Part shown: positions 26,061-38,885 of the stretch, one piece after another
Layout of the letters: each line of letters begins with the position of its first letter
Position numbering within the stretch: position 1 is the stretch's first letter
From: Cunninghamia lanceolata
Taxonomy: Eukaryota; Streptophyta; Pinopsida; Cupressales; Cupressaceae
Direction of reading: 5' to 3'
Assembly (NCBI GenBank): GCA_027924645.1
Contig: BSBN01000254.1
Span: forward strand, 15,880,501-15,944,500
DNA length: 64,000 nt
Translations under genes and position numbers: made by a program
The notes under the pieces: generated by a model
Told to the model about the DNA's origin: nothing
Databases searched by the model: none
What the model saw: the letters and a program-made list of their open reading frames with translations, nothing else

Positions 26061-29000
26061 GGTATAAAACTTTCAAATATGCATACTATTGATGGGATGG
26101 TCAAATAGCTCACCTTCTAATGTTGCTAACTAGCACGCTCCTGATCCATAAGAAGCAATGATTACATGAGGACAGAGCCAATTTGGTTCAAAGTTGCCTT
26201 TCTACTGAAAGGAAGCAAGGTACGTGGAACACACTTCGTACGCTAATCTAATGAGGGAAGTAGAGTGCAAATTCAAATTAACCTTTCAAGTTACAACATT
26301 ATTAACACAATAACAAAGATATTGCAGTAATACACATACACACAGAAAGTAGACAGAAGAGAGAGACAAGATATACATGGGGAAAACCCTTACAGGTGAA
26401 AAACCCCACACTCCAAAACACAACTCAAATGTATTAGAGTAAACAATAATAGATTACAATATAGTTTTAGAGCCAATGCTCTTTCAGGAGCCTTCGAATG
26501 TTGAATTTGGAGATATTCTGACAGCATAACAGTAATTGTACAAAAACTATCTATCTCCCATCCAAGCACCTATTTTTATAGAGTTTACAAGGCAAATATG
26601 GAACCTTCTAGAGATGGGCATCCGTCTTGGACTCATGCCACAAAACCCATACCTAAGGACACTTGTCCAACATCCCATCCCAATGTGGGCACCTAGTCCC
26701 ATGATAGGTTACGATAGATGCTCTTACACACCTTACAACTGTCATAGAATCTGTCATAACTGACAGCACTTACAACTATAAGATAATCTATCATACACTG
26801 ACTAAAAATATCATATTCCTCTTACAACATGCCATAACCTCCCTTGACCACCCTAAGATGCCTTTCTCTCGTGCAAAGATACTCATCGACACTTGTCATT
26901 AAATAAAAGTTGTTTGAGGTTTTGGGGGCATTGCCCCCGAGCCCCCACAGGGGCGCTACCCCTCGACCCCTCCCTATACCATGACATGGAGCGCGCCAAG
27001 GGCGCTGCCCCTAGGACCCCGCAAAAGGCTCTGCCCCTTGACACCGTCTTGGGGGCACTGCCCCCAAACCCCCATTAATTATTCAAGGGGGAAACCACAG
27101 CTGCTAAAGTCACCAAAATGTTTCCTACTATATGTACATAAGGTGCCAACTATGCCAACTCAACATGGGATAAATAAATACAACATTAGGAATTTTCAAA
27201 GGTTGAGACACCTTAATTCCTAACATCTTTTCCCTATCAAGTTCATTCTGGGATTTTCCTTCAAAACTAGATCACCAACTTGAAATACTAGAGTGGGTTT
27301 GACTCTATGATTGTAGCCTCTTGACATTTGTTTCATATAGGCATTGAGGTGATAAAGGCCTCTTGCCATGTTTCCTCCAACAACTCTTACTCTTGAAGTC
27401 CAGAAACTCGATACTCTTCATTAGTTATTACACCCTTTAAAGATACTTGTAGAGGGGGTAACTTGACCTTGATAGGGAAGATTGCTTCTAAGCCATAGAA
27501 AAGGGCATAGGGTGTTGCAATTGTGGGTGTACAAATACTGGTACGATAGGCCCACAAAGCAGGATTCAATTGTACATGTCAATCACGACTGGTATCATTG
27601 ACTGTCTTCTTTAATATTTTCAAGTTTGTTTTATTAGACGCCATACTTGACCATTCCCTTGGGGATAGCATGGTGTGGAGAAACAGTGTTGAATATGGAA
27701 CTTGTCACAAAGCCCTTTGACATCTTAATTTTTGAAAGGTCTTCCATTATTAGTGATAATGGATAGAGGAATACCATAATGACAAATGATATAATTCAGG
27801 ATAAATGAGGCAATTTACTCACCTATGACATTGGTTAAGGGTACGACTTCAATCCACTTAGTGAAATACTCAATGGCCATTATTATGAATTTGTGACCAT
27901 TGGATGAAGAGGGATGGATCTTGTCCATAATGTTGAGTCCCCACTAACAAAAGGGCCAAGGAGTAGTTAAGGGTTGTAGCTCTTGTGTCAGCACATGTAT
28001 GAGATTCCCATAGATCTGACATTTCTTGCACTTCTTGACAAAATGATAAGAATCAATTTCCATACTTGGCTAGCAGTATCCCATACACATAAGTTTCTTA
28101 GTGAAGGTAGGATCACTAGAGTGCATTCTACAAATACCTTCATGAAGTTCCCTTAAGGCAATTTGATGTTACTCAATTTCTAGACACCTAAGGAGAGTAC
28201 CATCACGACCCTGTCGATAAAGGGTGTTGGCAATTATAGTATAATGAGCAACTTGACAGATAAAGGTTCTTCATTGATTATTGGATAGGTCAAGGGGTAA
28301 TGTGTTATATTTGAGGTAAGTATAGATGTTTCCATACAAAGCAGAATCAGATCCTACTACATGACATATAATTCTTGTTTTAGGGTCATCATATGCAGGA
28401 TTAGACAATGGCTCCACTACAAACTCATAAGGCGACCGATTTTCAGGTATATCTAGGAGTGAGGTAATGGTTTCCATGGCGTATGTAGATTTATTCTCCA
28501 GTCTTGGTATTTTTCAAAAGAAATCACAACAAAATACTCTTTGAAGTCATCTACCATACACTTGTAAGGTATTAATGTATCATCTTTGGTCTGATAATCA
28601 TCATTTACTTGATTGATGACTAGTTGTGAATCTTCGTAAACATGCAACTCTTGAACTTTCCATTCTACAACCATCTTGTTACCAATGACCAATGCTTCAT
28701 ATCTTGCCACATTAGTGTTACAAGGGAAGAGTAGTCTATATGATTTCGGTATTGTATCTCCTTGAGGTGTGACCAACAAAATGCTTTCTCTTGACCCATG
28801 TTGTGTATAAGATCCATTAAAATAGAGCTTCCATGCTTGAGTTGTTATGTTAAAGATGGCTTCATCTGGAAACTCAAAACTTAATGGATTTTCATCATTT
28901 AGTGGTGCATCTGCTAACTAATCTACAATCGCTTGTCCTTTTATTGTTTGTCTATCCACATATTCAATGCCAAATTCACTAAAAAGCATTACACACTTTG

Positions 29001-30225
29001 GTAATCTACTTGTTAGAGTTGCCTTACTGAGTGAATACTTCAACAAATCTATTTTGGCTACCAACTTGATTGAGTGAGTGAGCATTTAATGTCTTAGCTT
29101 CTGATATGCAAAGACTATGGCAAGACATGCTCATTCAATAGGTGTGTATTATAGCTCACAGCCTACTAATGTTTGACTAATCTAGTAAATAGTTCATTCC
29201 TTTCCTTCATAATCCTATTGTGCCAGTAGAGCTCCTAAAGCAGTTGTTGTAGCTGAAATGTAAAGCAACAATGGTTTGCCTTGGACTGGTGGCATCAATA
29301 CTGGTGGATTCAACAGATATTCATTCAAGAGTTGAAAATCTTTTTCACACATCACATCCCATTTAAAAGGAATATTCTTGTGAAGGAGATGAGTGAAGGG
29401 ATGACATTTGTTAGGTAACTATGAGATAAAATGGTGAATAGATTGCAACTTTCCTTGTAATGATCTCAATTGTTTGATATTTTTAGGTGGTGGTATTTCT
29501 GTTATAGCTTTCAGTTTTGTTGAATCCACCTCAATTCCATTTGCTAAAACTATGTATCCTAAAAGCTTGCCAGATGTGACTCTGAACACACACTTCTTTG
29601 GATTCAAATAGACATTGAATTGCTCTAGTCTCTGGAAGATCTTATATAATACATGTAGATGTTCTTCTTATGTGAGTTATTTTCCTAGAATGTCATCGAC
29701 ATAATCTTCCATAATAGTGTCATCATATCATGGAAAATGATAGTCATTGCTCTCTAGTATGTTGCTCCTACATTTTTTCAGCCCAAGCAACATGACATTC
29801 TAGCAATATGTACCCCATGGACATGTGAAGGTAGTTTTGTGCTGGTCTTCTAGTGTAATTTTGATCTGATTATACCTAGAAAATCCATCCATGAGAGATA
29901 ACATAGTATGCCCCGCTATGAAATCTACAATAATGTCTATATTAGGCAATGAAATCATCCTTGGGGCATGCTTTATTCAAATTCCTGAAATCATTGCATA
30001 GTCTGATTCTCTTGTTCAGTTTTGAAATAGGAACAATGTTGTAGATCCATTAAGGATAATCAATTGATCTGATAAACTTGACATCCAACAGCTTCTTCAG
30101 CTCTTCTTTCACTAACAGTGCTATATGTGGATGCATCTTTCTTATATCTTGTTTCACTGGTTTAGCTCTTGGAGCTAGTCATAAATGATGCATGGTGAGA
30201 TCTAGATCAAGGCCAGGTATATGCA
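26061..30225 (-). pseudogene. Element D pol: RT, double RNase H and integrase
   Basis: Minus-strand translation gives, in order: RT from HIPGLDLDLTMHHL (about 30220), through HPHIALLVKEELKKLL, to an intact YVDD at 29703-29692 and NPKKCVFRVTSGKLLGYIV. Next comes the first RNase H with YTPIE and LVAKIDLLKYSLSKATL. The second, archaeal-type RNase H follows (KLYFNGS, NVARYEALVIG, YEDSQLVINQVN). Last is integrase with a KKCKKCQ zinc-finger half, a core, VGDLVLKENPR, and the C-terminal INSMH motif near 26085. Several catalytic acids are changed: FNGS for FDGS in the second RNase H, and Asn for Asp in both GLNIM and ITNNG of integrase. The integrase Glu region is frameshifted. Stops are common. LTR E interrupts the integrase at 26206-27225. 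Confidence 0.85.
26206..27225. repeat. LTR E inserted in the integrase of element D
   Basis: The integrase text stops at about 27226 after VGDLVLKENPR and resumes near 26205 with FEPNW and the INSMH motif. The roughly 1,020 bases between are foreign. They run from tgaaagg to ctaaca and contain a GC-rich block (26917-27090) matching the one in the solo LTR at 12781-13372. The phrase ggggaaaacccttacaggtgaaa is typical of transposon LTRs. Flanking 5-mers match only partly (tctac against tcttt), so the insertion is old or the left edge is a few bases off. No internal element sequence is present. Confidence 0.65.
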
Positions 30226-30230
30226 CATAG
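30226..30230. repeat. Target-site duplication CATAG, left of element B
   Basis: CATAG here is repeated exactly at 40136-40140, on the two sides of element B. Five bases is the usual duplication made by LTR-element integrases. Confidence 0.9.
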
Positions 30231-31453
30231 TGTTAAGGGAAAATTGGATCTAAATGAATAATCAATATAATATATCAATAATACCCAAAACTCAATGAAA
30301 TAATGAACAAAGAAGGTCAATCAAACAAAGAATAATACAATGCAAACCTCCTTTAATTTTTAGCTTCCATTGATCACTTATCACAAATGATCTTGCTCTA
30401 TGAATATGGCCCTTAGAAGGTACACTTCCTTGCTATGATTCCAAGATGTCAAATGGGAACAACTATGATAGTTTTGCCATGAAGATGAGCTTCACAACAA
30501 TGATAATAGTGTGATAACAAGTTGATTGCAAGTAATGGAGGAATTGGTGCCAAAGGCACGCTATGATTCCTCTAGAGTAAGTTTACAAAAAGCTTGGATG
30601 AATGAAATGGAAGAATAGGGTTCAATTTATAGACTTTGAGAGAAAGAAGATCAACAGTATAAAAAGAATGAGAAGATCAACAGTTAAGAATAGTTGAGAG
30701 GATGTGCGTGAATAGAAAGAAGACATGTCTCTTTCTCTATTTTGCATGAGAGGAATTAATAAAATAGAAGAATGAGTTAACTGAAGAGATTAATCAATTA
30801 AAAGAATAGATCAATTAGTTAAAAGAATAGAACTAGAGGATGGAAATTGCATGAGGATGAGAAGATATTTTAGATCAATTAAATATTTAGAATATTCAAT
30901 TGCATGTGCACAAGGATTGAATTATATTTAGAGATAACTCAATTTAGAAGAAATGGACAACTTAAATAAAATATTTGATTTATTTAAATTTAGAGAAGAT
31001 ATTATTGGAAGAAACAATTAAATAATTGGTATTATTTAATTTAGAATGATTTTGGAAGAACTAGAAGATAAAAAAGTAAATTAAATAAATAAATTTATTT
31101 AATTGTTTGTGCATGATTTGGAAGAATAAATAAAATATTTGATTATATTTTATTTTTAGAGATTGAGAGGATTTAAATAAATTTCATTGATTTATTTAAA
31201 TTTGGAAGAATGACTTGATTTAATTAAATAATTAAGAATTATTTAATTGTTTGGAAGAATTTAATTAAATAAAGGATTTTACTTAATTTTGACTTTAGAA
31301 GAGGTAATTAAATATTTTGATATTTATTTAACTTAGGGGAATATGAATCAAATAAATAAATTTGTTTATTTATTTATTGATAGAAGAATTAGAATGAAAT
31401 AAATATTTAGAATACTTATTTAGACCGAGTCGTGTCATTTTTAGATGTATAAA
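30231..31453 (-). repeat. 3' LTR of element B
   Basis: Aligns along its length with 38886-40135. The plus-strand right end reads tgtataaa, one substitution from tgtataca in the other LTR. Confidence 0.85.
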
Positions 31454-31467
31454 TGTTTCCCCTCTTT
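31454..31467 (-). other. Polypurine tract of element B
   Basis: Minus strand AAAGAGGGGAAACA directly before the 3' LTR. It corresponds to the tract of element D at 16483-16499. Confidence 0.8.
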
Positions 31468-33890
31468 GATGCAATGTGTTTTATCACATTGTTTCAAAGA
31501 ATAAATTTTTCTTATAGTGATACATGCCCTAGTTTGCCCCTAGTACAGTTTTAACGATGATGGGATGCCCCCTTGGGAGATTGGAAGGGAAGAAGGCAGA
31601 AGGCATGAGATAGACAATCTCACGATGAAGAAGGATGAAGAAAGAGCTGAATGATATGCTATGCAAGATAGAATAATAACACACACAAGCAAGTAAGCAA
31701 GTATGCACAAATGATAGAAGAACAAGCAAGTTATTGTCGCTGTCCAGCTGTAAACCACCGATATACTGATAATGATATACGATAGTGTTGTCATGGCAAG
31801 GAATGATAGATCCCTAGAGCAACATGAAGGATAGTGTCTGGTTTTAAGAAATGAAGCATGTCATGTAAGACGCGTGTATTGGTCTGATTTCGACAATGTT
31901 ACATCCTATATAAGACAATTGATTGAGGTGGTTTACGACTAGACAAGGATCAAGACCACTGATTGTGATTGCATCATTTGACACGATGGACTTGACTTGA
32001 TTGATATGGATTAAGGATGGACTTGCATTTGGACCATTGTTCAAATTGACAACTAGAACTATTGATGAGATATACAATGATAGACAAAAAGTTGATTTGA
32101 TAGAAGAATGACTCAACAGAAAGAATCACAAACTTTTATTTGTAAACATTGATACTCTGCATAGAATTTTTACTGCATGGGACATGGTATGGATTCTTTG
32201 TGGATGTAAATCAATGTGAGTGGATGGGAATGGTTTTTCCATATTGATAGTGCAAGTATTATGAAGTGCTTATTTCATCATCAGGCTTTTTATTTTTTTG
32301 TGTTTTTGGAATGTTGTAAGAAAATACAAGCATCGAGGTATAATTAAATTGAGATGACCTAAGCATCACTTACATGGATTTTGATTTAGCAAGTTAATAC
32401 AAGAATCTAGGTATAATTGAACCGAGATGACCTGAGTATTCCTTGCATATCAACAAACAAGGATTATACCTGTTTCATGTTATTCCTTCCATGTCCTCAA
32501 TGATCATTGTGTTAATCATGTCCTTAGACGAGGCTTCACATTACCAAAGATAAACCCACAAGAAGCAGACAAAGAAAAGAATCGTGCCCCCATCATAGCA
32601 TCTCTAGCTTTAGGCATCCTTGAGTAGCATAGGAAACATGATAATGAAAATGAAGATTTTAAGACACAACTGTAATTTGAAACAAAAGACTCTTGTATCT
32701 AGATGTATCTTTCTTGCCATAATTTAGATAGAATCAGTTTGGATTGGTTTACTTTTTGCTTTGCGTTGGATAGGTTGATGTCTTGCATCAAAACTTTTTT
32801 CTTAGAAATAGGTTTTGCTTGCACGCACTTGTGTCTGGTGAAAAGGTTCCACAATCCTTATTGGGCAAATGGATCCTAAGGGACTGACCTAGTGCCTTGG
32901 GGGTGCATTGACAATGGCCTTGCCTACGTGACAATGCAGAGGCAATGTAGTTTAGGACTTTGGACCATGAATGGACTAGAGAAAAGATGACAAGATATGG
33001 GATGGACATGAAAGCCTTGGGGGCGCATTAAAAATGTCCTTGCCTACGTGATGACATAGAGGCAATGTAGTTCAGGTTGACCCTATGATACTGACGATAG
33101 GCACTATGCTAGACTGACACTGTGGATAGGATACTGGATAAGACCTTAGTTGATAAGGCGGCAAAAGAGATAGAGTTCCCAGCCACGATAGGATAAGACA
33201 AGATTATGGACTTAATGCTAGATACTGATGACAAGGAAACACCATGGATAGGCAGATGGATGGGTGATAGTGGATACAGATGATCAGGTAGAAGGAACAA
33301 AAGATGTGATCTCCAAGGACTATGTCGCATAGGAATAACGTGCCCCATTGTAGGTAGAATACTTAGGAATTTTTATGGCAATGCTTATGATGATAGGAGG
33401 ATGAGAGGGTAATGAAGGATTCACATGGTTTGGAGGGATAAGGTATGTCAAGAGACACCTAAAACATTTGTCAACATTGTGCCCCCAATCTTTATCAAGA
33501 TCAAAGAATAGAGGAAAGGAATATTAGGATGGATAGACTGGGTGGTATAAGTAGGTAATCGATAGAAGGAAAAGATAGGAAATGGTACAGAAGCAAACTA
33601 ATAGGAGAAGAGTGATATGGCCGATGAGACAAGGTGCCTCCAAGTGTAGGTGACAAAGAATATCAACTTACACACGATGCCTGTTTGTTAGGTTTTCATC
33701 ATGGTACTTAGGCAAGGCACCTGTTTGCCAGATTTTCACCATTGGATGAAGGGATTTTTCTTTACTCTTATGATTTTTTCTCTCTTTTTTTTTTGAAACA
33801 GTTGGATGAGGGAAGGTTGACATGGAAAAGGAGAGACTCAAGTGTCTAGTTCCTTAAAAGGTGATAGTCCTACTAGATGGATGTTGTCAC
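31468..33890. other. 3' non-coding region of element B
   Basis: No coding frame. Several blocks align with element D: the first 100 bases after the purine tract, 32250-32810 (with 20220-20780), and 32870-33200 (with 25440-25880). The plant-mobile-domain ORF of D has no counterpart here. Confidence 0.6.
32889..33075. repeat. Two copies of the conserved 3'-region motif in element B
   Basis: Copies at about 32889 and 33011 contain ccttgcctacgtga followed by agaggcaatgtagtt, as in D at 25482-25790. Confidence 0.75.
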
Positions 33891-34615
33891 ATTGACAAAG
33901 TCAAGTGCTCTTACAGATGTTGGTAGGGAATTGCATGAAAGTGAGATGGTGAATGATAGATAATAGATTATGTAAGGTATGATAGTTGGTTATGATGCAA
34001 ATTATATATGGATTTATGTAAGGGTGGAGGGAAAGCTTATGCAAAAGCATGGACCATAGAAATAGTATAAGGAAGATACGTGGGATAATAGTGGAAGGAA
34101 GGGGGAGATATATGGAAATGCTTGTGGGATGGAAGAGAATCATGACCAGTGGTTGTACATACCATGATAAAGATTCAAGCTGGTGATGGGAAAGTAGTGT
34201 AGGAAGCAACATAGACTTTTGCTTATGGATGAATGACTTAGGCATGTAGGGATCCACATAGACTATCTTTCTAATATTTGCTTGTCACGTACGATGGAAG
34301 AATTTGAGACTTTTGGATGGAATGGGAGAAAGTGGATGGTTGGAATTCTTGAAAGGTGGATGCCTCATGTAACTTGAGGGATTTTTCCTTAGGTACCCAA
34401 ACCATTTTGCTTTTAGATAGTACCTATGAAGGTATGGACTTGGGTGTATGCATCTTTTGTGTAGCTTCAGAGGTAATTTTTTGTTGGATGCAGACCCACA
34501 CCTTTTTTAGTTTGGCATATAGGTGTGTGGGTGCATGTTGCTCTTGAGAAAGATATTTCTTTGATTCTTGGCTTTTTTATCCTAGGTCATGAGGACTCTT
34601 AGGATTTTTGACTTT

Positions 34616-36620
34616 CTAGGTAGAGGCATCTAGATTTTTATTGATGAATTCTCTTGAGATGGTGGAAGTGGAGTTGGGGGAAGTTCTTTGTTTAGATGAC
34701 ATGTGAATTTGTTGGTCATGATTGGGTTTTTTAGAAGATTCATGGATAGATGGACAAGGTGTTGGAAGGAGTGGTGGTAAAACGCATGGAGGGATATTAG
34801 GAGTTGGAAGTAGCAGAGGTAGATTGGATGGTGGAAGTTGTATGGTCACATGCTTTTGGGATGTGTATGATAAGGGAGGTGGAATGGAGACATATGTTTT
34901 GGGGATATGATAGGATTTGCGGTGGAAAGTGGTGGATTTAGAAGGAGTGGAGGAAGTACCAACATCTTGAGTTTGTTCACCTTGGGGTATGTACCCAAGG
35001 CCGCACGAACGAGGAGGAACATTGACATGGACGGGGTCTAAAAGACCTTGTTCATGAAGGCCTAATCCTTTACCTTGATAATTCATATGTTGGAGTATGC
35101 AATGGACAATGGGATTGTGTGCAGGTGGAACACTAGATACGAGTTCTTTATTGGATGGAGGAGGCAAGATAGAAGATAATGGTTGCTAGTGTTCTAAGGA
35201 GGAACACTCATGAATGAAGGCTGTAAGACCAAGGATATATGGTGGAGTATCTACAGCATGGTCAATAATGGAAGGTGGAGGAGTATTATTGGTTTGATCT
35301 TCTACACTTGCTTCGGAGGCAAGTGTCTCATCAAGGGAAGTGGAAGTTGTTAGGTCTTGGATGGGACTAGATGGGGTTATAAGCTCTAGACCATGGAACT
35401 CATAAAGTGGGCTAAGAGGATCATCATGGTCTGCTTGATCATAGATAGGCTCTTTATCATAGATGGGATCTTGATCATAGATAGGATTTTGTGTGATTCG
35501 ATTAAAGTGCTTTTGTATATGTTCGTCATCAATGATAATGTCCTGATCATAGAAAGGATAGAGGTTATGGAAAGCCTAAAATTGGATCTCTAGCTCATGT
35601 ATAGGATCAAGTTGCTCATGGATAGCTTTTTCATCAAAGGTAGTATCTTGATCATGGAAAAGATATAGGTCATGAATGGTTTGAAATTAGATTTCTTTCT
35701 TATGTATGGGTATAGGATCCTCGAAAAGATAAAGGTTATACACGGGCTAGATGGGGGTGCTTTGATCTTGATTTAGACAAAGGTTGAATGTTTCCATATG
35801 TTCTAAAGTGTTCTCTTGACATGATGCTTGGTGTTCTTGAATTGAAGTGGAGGCAGAGGTTTCTTAGATAGGATCTTGGTCAACAATATGAAGGTATGGT
35901 GGACATTGACTTTGGTTCCTGGTAGGAGATTTTTCAACAAGCTCGAGGGGTTGCTGATTACATGACGAGGTTGGTGTAATGGACATGTTTGAAGGCTCTT
36001 TGATAAGGTAAAGGATCAGAATTTGGGGACATGGTTGACTCTCATCTAGTAGTCCTTGGATCACATCCTTTATAGGCATTTGGGTAGATGAATGAGGTAA
36101 TGGATGAGTGGATTTGGAGTTCTCCCTAGCTTTTCTTTGGTTGTCCATTGAGAGCTTGGGGAACTAGATGGAGGTGTTGGTGTAGGATTGGTATGCTTTG
36201 GGATATGTGTCTTAGAAGATGGTGAAGGAAGACTAGTAGATGGAGTGGTACAAGATTTCCCACTTGAGGTGGTGTTTACCTTGTCAAGAGTATCATTAAG
36301 ACAGGAAAAGGATGTACGATTTTGGGGTGGGGCGTATCTAGTACTGAGACGTTTAGCTTGTAATAGTGCCATTTCTTGTTGTACGACTTGGAGTTCTTGA
36401 GCAATTGCTATATGATCTTGGGGCGAGGCACCTAGGTTTATTTATGATTGCAGGTATTGGAGTGCTTCACCTATTACTTCTAATTGGTTTGTCATATCCA
36501 TGGAAATTGACACAAGATCGAAATGGATATCCAGAAAGGTTGAAAATTTTCTCCCAAAAGAAGTGGAAATGCTCACTGTCACGGATGTACAAAAATAGAG
36601 GGTATAAGCGTAGCAAGTCA
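34616..36620 (-). pseudogene. Long accessory ORF of element B with C-terminal G-patch
   Basis: On the minus strand a single frame can be followed from about 36600 to 34616 with a handful of TAG and TAA stops. The N-terminal part is helical and Gln-rich (EVIGEALQYLQ, AQELQVVQQEMALLQAKRL). A Ser/Thr/Pro-rich part follows. Then comes an acidic section with repeated DQDPIYD-type units (about 35520-35390). The C-terminal part holds a G-patch: MNYQGKGLGLHEQG, later CGLGYIPQGE (about 35085-34970). G-patches occur near the protease in plant Ty3/gypsy polyproteins. Capsid, zinc knuckle and protease motifs are not seen. The frame may continue to about 34260 (KSKMVWVPKEKSLKL). Role unknown; probably gag-derived. 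Confidence 0.55.
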
Positions 36621-37544
36621 TTATGAATGTGTAGCACTGGTAAAAAGCAAACGCGCATCAACAAGTGATATATGTGTAAGAAGTCACATCAAATGTGCAG
36701 TAGGTCGAAGCAAAAGCATAGCTTCATAAGATAAATGCGTAGCTCTGGTTTTTTTTTTTTTTTTGCAAAGTTTTTGACACATTTTTCGGTGCTTTTTGGT
36801 TTCTTGGTTGTAAGATGGTCTTTTCGATAATATTTTGTCAATTATGGCAAGAAGACACATCAAACAAAAAGAATGATTTCATGGTTTTTTAGATTTTTTT
36901 GTAATTTTGACTCTTTTTAACAAGAAAACAAGTACAAATCCTAGGCTGGTTGTGATAATATAAACTAAATTCTCACTATTTCTAGTTGAGGCATCTTCAA
37001 GAGGTAATAATCGCTCTTCCCTGCACTGGCTTATAGGGGTTTTTGGCTACTAAAAACAAATGATGATTAATAAGTGCAACCGTTCGAGTGGTTATACATG
37101 CGACAGCACTACTCTTCATTATGGAGTCTCCCAGCCTGCAAGGGTTGCACCTTGGAGGGTTTTGGAGGAGGTTGGTCGTCGGTATAACATAACTTCACTC
37201 TTTGTTTAAAGCTTTCACTCCAAACACAATTTATTTATAATGGCTTGGCAGAGCTTGGCTTTAGCTTGTTACCACTTAAGGTTATTCCCCAAGGATAGAT
37301 AGATATCTAAGGGCAAGCCTCTAAAGGTTTAACATGTGCAAAATGATATGTCTAGCATTTTGGTCACCCAAGATAGGGGAGAGCATAGGCCTGGTATCAT
37401 TCCAAAAAATATGAAAGACAGTGATTCTTTTCCCCTAGTTAAAAAGAAAAAAGACTATATGAGCTATCTACTTAGGCACACACGCGATTGTAGTTGTCAA
37501 TTATCCTTTATGAAATTGAAGTGTTTGGCATTCATATCCATTGT

Positions 37545-37750
37545 CCCTTAAGAAAGCAATATGTTCCTAAGACTTAGATTGCAAAAAGATGTTTTGTTCC
37601 TTAAGAAAACAATATGTTCCAAAGACTTAGATTGTAAATATGATTTGTTCAATTGTCCCTTAAGAAAGCAATATGTTCCAAAGACTTAGATTTCAAATAT
37701 GATTTGTTCAGTTATCCCTTAAGAAGGCATTTTGTTCCTAGAAGACTTAG
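37545..37750. repeat. 57-bp tandem repeat, about 3.6 copies
   Basis: Units beginning cccttaagaaagcaatatgt start near 37545, 37602, 37658 and 37716. They lie in the non-coding leader of element B between its primer-binding site and its ORF. Confidence 0.85.
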
Positions 37751-38206
37751 TGTGATAGGTTTTTAATTCTTCAACACTCATCCTGTAAAAACATGTTAGG
37801 AAAACCCATTTGCTCTATTTGAGTAATAAGAGGCTATAAAAAGTTGATTAGTTCCACCAAAAACTCAATAGTTAGCATAATATTAATTGAACCAAAAGCG
37901 CTTAACTTGTTAGGTAAAAAATGAGTAATCTAGAAAAAATTTGATAATCATGATTAGGTACACTAGATTGAATATCATAATCAGATTCTACATGAAATTC
38001 TATGTAATTTAAAAAAAAATTGTGAAAATTGAATAAATTTTATACAAGTTATGACCGTTCAAAGTTTTACAAAAAGGGTTGACTTTGACTGAGTGTACCT
38101 GATAAATCTGATTAAATTACCACAAAATTCTTTCACCATAGAAAAGTTGGGAGAACCATCTTTCCAACACCACTAGTTTCATGAAAATCTGACTCCTTAT
38201 GTAAAA

Positions 38207-38770
38207 GATATGCCCAATTTCGTGAAATTACTAAAAATAAGCTAAAAAAATAAGCATGGGCTAAAAATAGGGATGGATTAGGATCTATTTTTTTCAAAAT
38301 CCATGTGCTTCCTAATAAAAATAAGAGATACTTAGATAGAATATTGATGTTTTTGACAAAACTCAGAAATCTTTTGAGCTAAAGTTACACAGATATGCCT
38401 AATTTCATGAAATTGTTAAAAATAGGCAACAAAAAATAAAAAAAGTATAGGCTAAAAATAGGGACACATATTGGGATCTATCTTTCTTAAAATCTATGCA
38501 CTTCCTACAAAAAATAAGATATACCCAAATAAGATTTTGATGTTTTCGACAAAACCCATAAATCTTTTGAGCTAAAGTTACACAGATATGCCTGATTTCA
38601 TGAAATTTCTAAAAATAGGCCAAAAAAAAGCATAGGCTAAAAATAGGGACATGAATTTGTGATCCATTTTTCTTGAAATGTGTGCACTTTCTAAAAACAA
38701 TAAGAGATACCCAGATAGGATTTCAATGTTTTTGATAAAACCTAGAAATATTTTGAGCTAAGGTTACACT
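38207..38770. repeat. About 190-bp tandem repeat, three copies
   Basis: Units begin gatatgcc..atttc at 38207, 38392 and 38585, with lengths of roughly 185, 193 and 186 bases. Shared text includes taggctaaaaatagggac and cttttgagctaaagttac. The array lies just inside element B's 5' end. Confidence 0.85.
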
Positions 38771-38861
38771 GTTTGAATGGTCAATGCCTATTCTCTTTAG
38801 TTCTCTTGTGTATAGAATCTTAGCACAAACAAAAACTCAGTTTTTACATTAAATTGGGGAA

Positions 38862-38885
38862 AGGCCCCATGATGGATGCTAAAAA
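38862..38885 (-). other. Primer-binding site of element B
   Basis: Reading away from the 5' LTR on the minus strand, the interior begins TTTTTAGCATCCATCATGGG. The part from AGCATCCATCATGGGGCC resembles the gcgcccaccgtggggcc-type primer sites of Tat elements, with several transitions. Confidence 0.6.

Noticed and set aside
33901..34257. 118-codon ORF on the minus strand in element B
   Set aside because: Composition is dominated by Ile, Leu, His and Pro from AT-rich DNA, with no domain. It may overlap the decayed end of the G-patch ORF in another frame.
37545..38770. CRISPR-like array
   Set aside because: The units are contiguous tandem repeats without unique spacers, inside a plant retrotransposon leader.
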